Shown in pieces: positions 4,247 to 6,933 of a stretch of 6,933 bases of DNA. Source of the stretch: Myxococcales bacterium (GTDB lineage Bacteria; Myxococcota; Bradymonadia; REDH01). The number at the start of each line of letters is the position of its first letter. Positions within the stretch are counted from its first letter, which is position 1. Both the position numbers and the translations under genes were made by a program. The stretch is from positions 1 to 6,933 of the forward strand of contig JAGWVZ010000196.1 in the NCBI GenBank assembly GCA_018970625.1, in the 5' to 3' direction. The notes beneath the pieces were generated by a model. It had not been told where the DNA came from. It saw nothing but the letters and a program-made list of their open reading frames with translations, and did not search any database.

Positions 4247-6933
4247 TCAGGACACTTGCAGGGCGTTGCGCAGTACCTGAATCGGATGCAGCGCCGACCG
4301 CTGCGCTCCGTCGTGAATCTGGTGGCGACACGACGTACCGGGTGCGGCGATAATGGTGTCCGCGGCCGTCCGGCGCACCGCAGGCAATAGCACGAGCTCA
4401 CCGATCTTCATGGAGGTCTCGTAGTGTTCGTCACGATAGCCAAAACTGCCGGCCATGCCGCAGCAGCCGCTCGGGATGACCTCGACCCGATAATTCGGTG
4501 GCAGTGTGAGGGCAGCGCGTGTCGCTTCGACGCCCAGAATGGCTTTCTGATGACAGTGTCCGTGTAGCAGAACCTGGCGCGTCTCCTGCGTCCATTGGCC
4601 ACGCCATTTGCCGGCCTTGCTGACCTCGACGACGAAGTTGTCCACAAGCCGAATCTTGTTCGCCACCCGCTCGGCCTCGGCCTTCGTCGCGGGATCCCGC
4701 AGCAGATCGAGGGCTTCATCGACAAAGGTGAGAATGGCAGACGGCTCGATGCCTAGGATGGCATCGACGGTGTCCACATGCTGTGCCAGCAGGTGTACGT
4801 TGCGGGCAATCAGGGTCCGCGCCTTGCGTACAAACCCCTTGCTCAGATAACCACGGCCCGAAGGAGCAGGCTTCGGCGCAATCACCGAATATCCGCCGGC
4901 CTGCAGTACATCGAGCGCTGCGACTGCAATTTCGGGCTCGTAGCGGTCGGTAAATTCGTCGACAAATAACAGTACGGTGCCGACGGCGTTGTCGACGTCC
5001 ATGCGTCGCGAGCGCGTGAGTGACCAGAAATCGCGTGATGCAAACGCAGGCAGCGTGCGCTGTGGCGAAACGCCCAGCATGGTGCGAACAACCGACTTGA
5101 AAATGCTGGTCCGCTGCAATCCGTTGGCGATCGCGGCGGCGCCTGGAATCCACTGTGTGGGTTTCGCCAGCTCGGTCACCGAGGCAAACGCACGGGCCGA
5201 AAGCGACACGCCGTTGCGGTCCATGTATCCCTGCTCGAACTCTGCCTTGAGGGTCGCCATATCGACACTGGCCGGGCAATCGCTTTTGCAGCCTTTGCAG
5301 CTGATGCACAATTCGAGCGCGTCCTTGAGTTCGCGGCTGTTGTACAGGGCGTCGGGCCCTTTCTGAATGAGGTGTCGAAACAGGTTGGCGCGTCCGCGTG
5401 TGGATTCACGTTCTTCGAGTGTGACCATGTACGAGGGGCACATGGTGCCGCCGCTGGTTCGGCGACAGGCGCCCGCGCCATTGCATCGCTCGACGGCGCG
5501 CTGAAAACCGCCGGCCTCCTGATACACAAACTCGCTGGCCATTTCTGTGTCGCGATATTCTTCGTGAAACCGCCAGTGCGCCGCGAAGTCTGCGGGATCG
5601 ACAATATTGCCCGGATTAAACAGAATTTCGGGATCAAAGGCGAGTTTCACCTGTTTGAGCCAGCCGACCGCCTGTTCGCCGAGCGCTCGTTTCAGGAAGG
5701 GAGAGCGCAGGCGTCCGTCACCATGCTCTCCGCTGAGCGCCCCCTGATATTTATGAACCAGATCCGCAATTTTCTCGGCGATGGACCGCGCGATGACAAT
5801 CTGATCGGGAAATTTCAGGTTTAATTCCGGTCGCATGTGCAGCTCACCGACCGAAGCGTGCGCGTAATACACGCAGTCGGTCTGGTGGTCGGCCATGACC
5901 TGCTGAAAATCCCGAATAAACGCCGGTAAATCTTTTACGGAGACCGCCGTGTCTTCGACCAGGGTCACGGGCTTGATGTCACCCGGGCTGCCCATGAGTA
6001 CGCCGAGGCCCGCTTTGCGAAGCTCCCAGATCGCGTTCACCTGCTTTGTATCGACCCGCAGATGCGCGTACCCGTACCCGGCCGCTTCGAGCTCGGCGAT
6101 GCACTTCTCGGCCGTCGCGCGCAGCTCTTCGAGTGAGTCGCCCATGAACTCCGTGACGAGCAGCGCGCCCGGGTCCCCGATGAGGAATTCGCGGTTTCGG
6201 CGCTGCTCAATGTTGAGCAGTGCGAGGTCGAGTGTGCGCTTGTCGAGCAGCTCGACCGCACCGGGCGCGTAGGGGACGATGCGGACGGTGGACTCGAGCG
6301 CGTCGTTGATGGTCGCGAAATGCGAGGCAATGACCACGCTGTGCTTCGCGACGGGCCAGAGCCTGAGACACGCGCGGCTCATGAGACCGAGGGTGCCTTC
6401 GGTGCCGCAGAAAAAGCGCGCGAGGTCGGGGTTGCGATCGGGGTTGTAGCCGAGCCAGGAGTTGGCGAGGTCGTCGAGGGGGTAGCCGGTGTTTCGGCGC
6501 ACAATGTCGGCGCGAGGCCAGGCGGTGGCGATGGCGCTGTGGTGAGTGGAGACGACGGACTCGAGCTCACGCACCGCCCTGCCAAAAGCGTCGTTTCGTT
6601 CGCGCGCGGTTGCCCAGTCGTCGCGCGTCATCTCGCGCAGGCGCACTTCGGTACCGTCTTCGAGGATGGTGTCGATCCAGACGACGTTTTCGCGGGTGGT
6701 GCCAAATCGGATGGAATAGGAGCCGCAGGAGTTGTTGCCGATCATGCCTCCGATCATGGCGCGGTTGGAGGTGGAGGTGTCGGGGCCGAACATGAGGCCG
6801 TGCGGCTTGAGGGCCTTGTTAAGGTCGTCGCGGATGACGCCGGGGTCCACGATGACGGTGCGTTCGTGGACGTTGACCTCGTGAATGCGGGTCATGTAGC
6901 GGCCGGTGTCGACGACGAGGCCGGGGCCGACGG
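4247..6933 (-). CDS. FAD- and (4Fe-4S)-containing 2-hydroxyacid dehydrogenase (5' end cut)
   Basis: A fused GlcD/GlpC-type oxidoreductase, the family of E. coli YdiJ, that oxidises a D-2-hydroxyacid (D-lactate, D-2-hydroxyglutarate or similar) on FAD and passes electrons through iron-sulfur clusters, probably to the quinone pool. 894 residues are visible with no start in the window; relatives of about 970-1,020 residues imply roughly 80-120 are missing. Numbering from the right edge: FAD-binding PCMH motif GGMIGNNSCGS (59-71); C-terminal FAD-oxidase domain with HASVGELH (H358, H365) and GEHGDGR (H403); first ferredoxin half with C483, C489 and C498-P; second half CxxCxxCxxxCP (C542, C545, C548, C552); then CCG-type domain with HGHCHQK (C793), SGCCGMAGSFGY (C823, C824) and GTSCRHQ near 868. 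The earlier CCG site is replaced by SGRGYLSKG (691-699). No membrane segment is evident. Family is secure; substrate is not. Confidence 0.95.
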   Translation of the reverse strand, partial: VGPGLVVDTGRYMTRIHEVNVHERTVIVDPGVIRDDLNKALKPHGLMFGPDTSTSNRAMIGGMIGNNSCGSYSIRFGTTRENVVWIDTILEDGTEVRLREMTRDDWATARERNDAFGRAVRELESVVSTHHSAIATAWPRADIVRRNTGYPLDDLANSWLGYNPDRNPDLARFFCGTEGTLGLMSRACLRLWPVAKHSVVIASHFATINDALESTVRIVPYAPGAVELLDKRTLDLALLNIEQRRNREFLIGDPGALLVTEFMGDSLEELRATAEKCIAELEAAGYGYAHLRVDTKQVNAIWELRKAGLGVLMGSPGDIKPVTLVEDTAVSVKDLPAFIRDFQQVMADHQTDCVYYAHASVGELHMRPELNLKFPDQIVIARSIAEKIADLVHKYQGALSGEHGDGRLRSPFLKRALGEQAVGWLKQVKLAFDPEILFNPGNIVDPADFAAHWRFHEEYRDTEMASEFVYQEAGGFQRAVERCNGAGACRRTSGGTMCPSYMVTLEERESTRGRANLFRHLIQKGPDALYNSRELKDALELCISCKGCKSDCPASVDMATLKAEFEQGYMDRNGVSLSARAFASVTELAKPTQWIPGAAAIANGLQRTSIFKSVVRTMLGVSPQRTLPAFASRDFWSLTRSRRMDVDNAVGTVLLFVDEFTDRYEPEIAVAALDVLQAGGYSVIAPKPAPSGRGYLSKGFVRKARTLIARNVHLLAQHVDTVDAILGIEPSAILTFVDEALDLLRDPATKAEAERVANKIRLVDNFVVEVSKAGKWRGQWTQETRQVLLHGHCHQKAILGVEATRAALTLPPNYRVEVIPSGCCGMAGSFGYRDEHYETSMKIGELVLLPAVRRTAADTIIAAPGTSCRHQIHDGAQRSALHPIQVLRNALQVS

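Noticed and set aside
4071..4331. Upstream extension of the LCCL reading frame by 87 codons
   Set aside because: It would bury the signal peptide inside the protein, bypass the strong GAGGAG site at 4077-4082, and overlap the end of the oxidoreductase gene.
6893..6895. ATG at 6895 as the true start of the oxidoreductase
   Set aside because: The frame stays open to the right edge and the upstream residues (VGPGLVVDTGRY) continue the conserved FAD-binding domain, so the gene begins outside the window.
1..6933. Mobile element, CRISPR array, tRNA/rRNA or defence system
   Set aside because: No transposase, integrase, repeat-spacer array, RNA gene fold or known defence-protein motif was found; the three genes are a division motor, a secreted LCCL protein and a metabolic dehydrogenase.

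Overview
The window is GC-rich bacterial chromosome carrying three genes, all on the minus strand, so transcription runs right to left: a FAD/iron-sulfur oxidoreductase (cut by the right edge), a small secreted protein made of two LCCL domains, and the DNA translocase gene ftsK (cut by the left edge). There are no RNA genes, mobile elements, CRISPR arrays or phage genes. The translocase's alpha-domain wording resembles deltaproteobacterial (Myxococcota-like) FtsK as I remember it, and the long acidic linker and secreted LCCL protein would suit such a lineage. The oxidoreductase's C-terminal wording resembles versions from Bacteroidota. The taxonomic placement is therefore only a guess.

Layout: 1-3179 is ftsK, 1,059 residues visible, with four N-terminal membrane segments, a linker of nearly 480 residues rich in Asp, Pro and Ser, then the alpha and beta motor domains. 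The gamma DNA-reading domain lies beyond position 1. 3180-3404 is an intergenic region with several overlapping inverted repeats built on GATCAC/GTGATC, one of them followed by a T-run on the plus strand. 3405-4070 is the double-LCCL gene, with a clear signal peptide and a strong ribosome binding site. 4071-4246 is its leader, with a plausible extended -10 promoter and several CACGT-type palindromes. 4247-6933 is the oxidoreductase, lacking its N-terminal part.

No shared pathway is evident. ftsK is a cell-division and chromosome-segregation gene, the oxidoreductase is a respiratory-type 2-hydroxyacid dehydrogenase, and the LCCL protein is exported. The gaps of 176 and 225 bases, each holding promoter-like or hairpin sequence, suggest three separately controlled units. 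I see no convincing new multi-gene system. The parts most worth a second look are the bacterial tandem LCCL protein, the repeat-rich region ahead of ftsK, and the oxidoreductase's half-lost CCG cysteine motifs.
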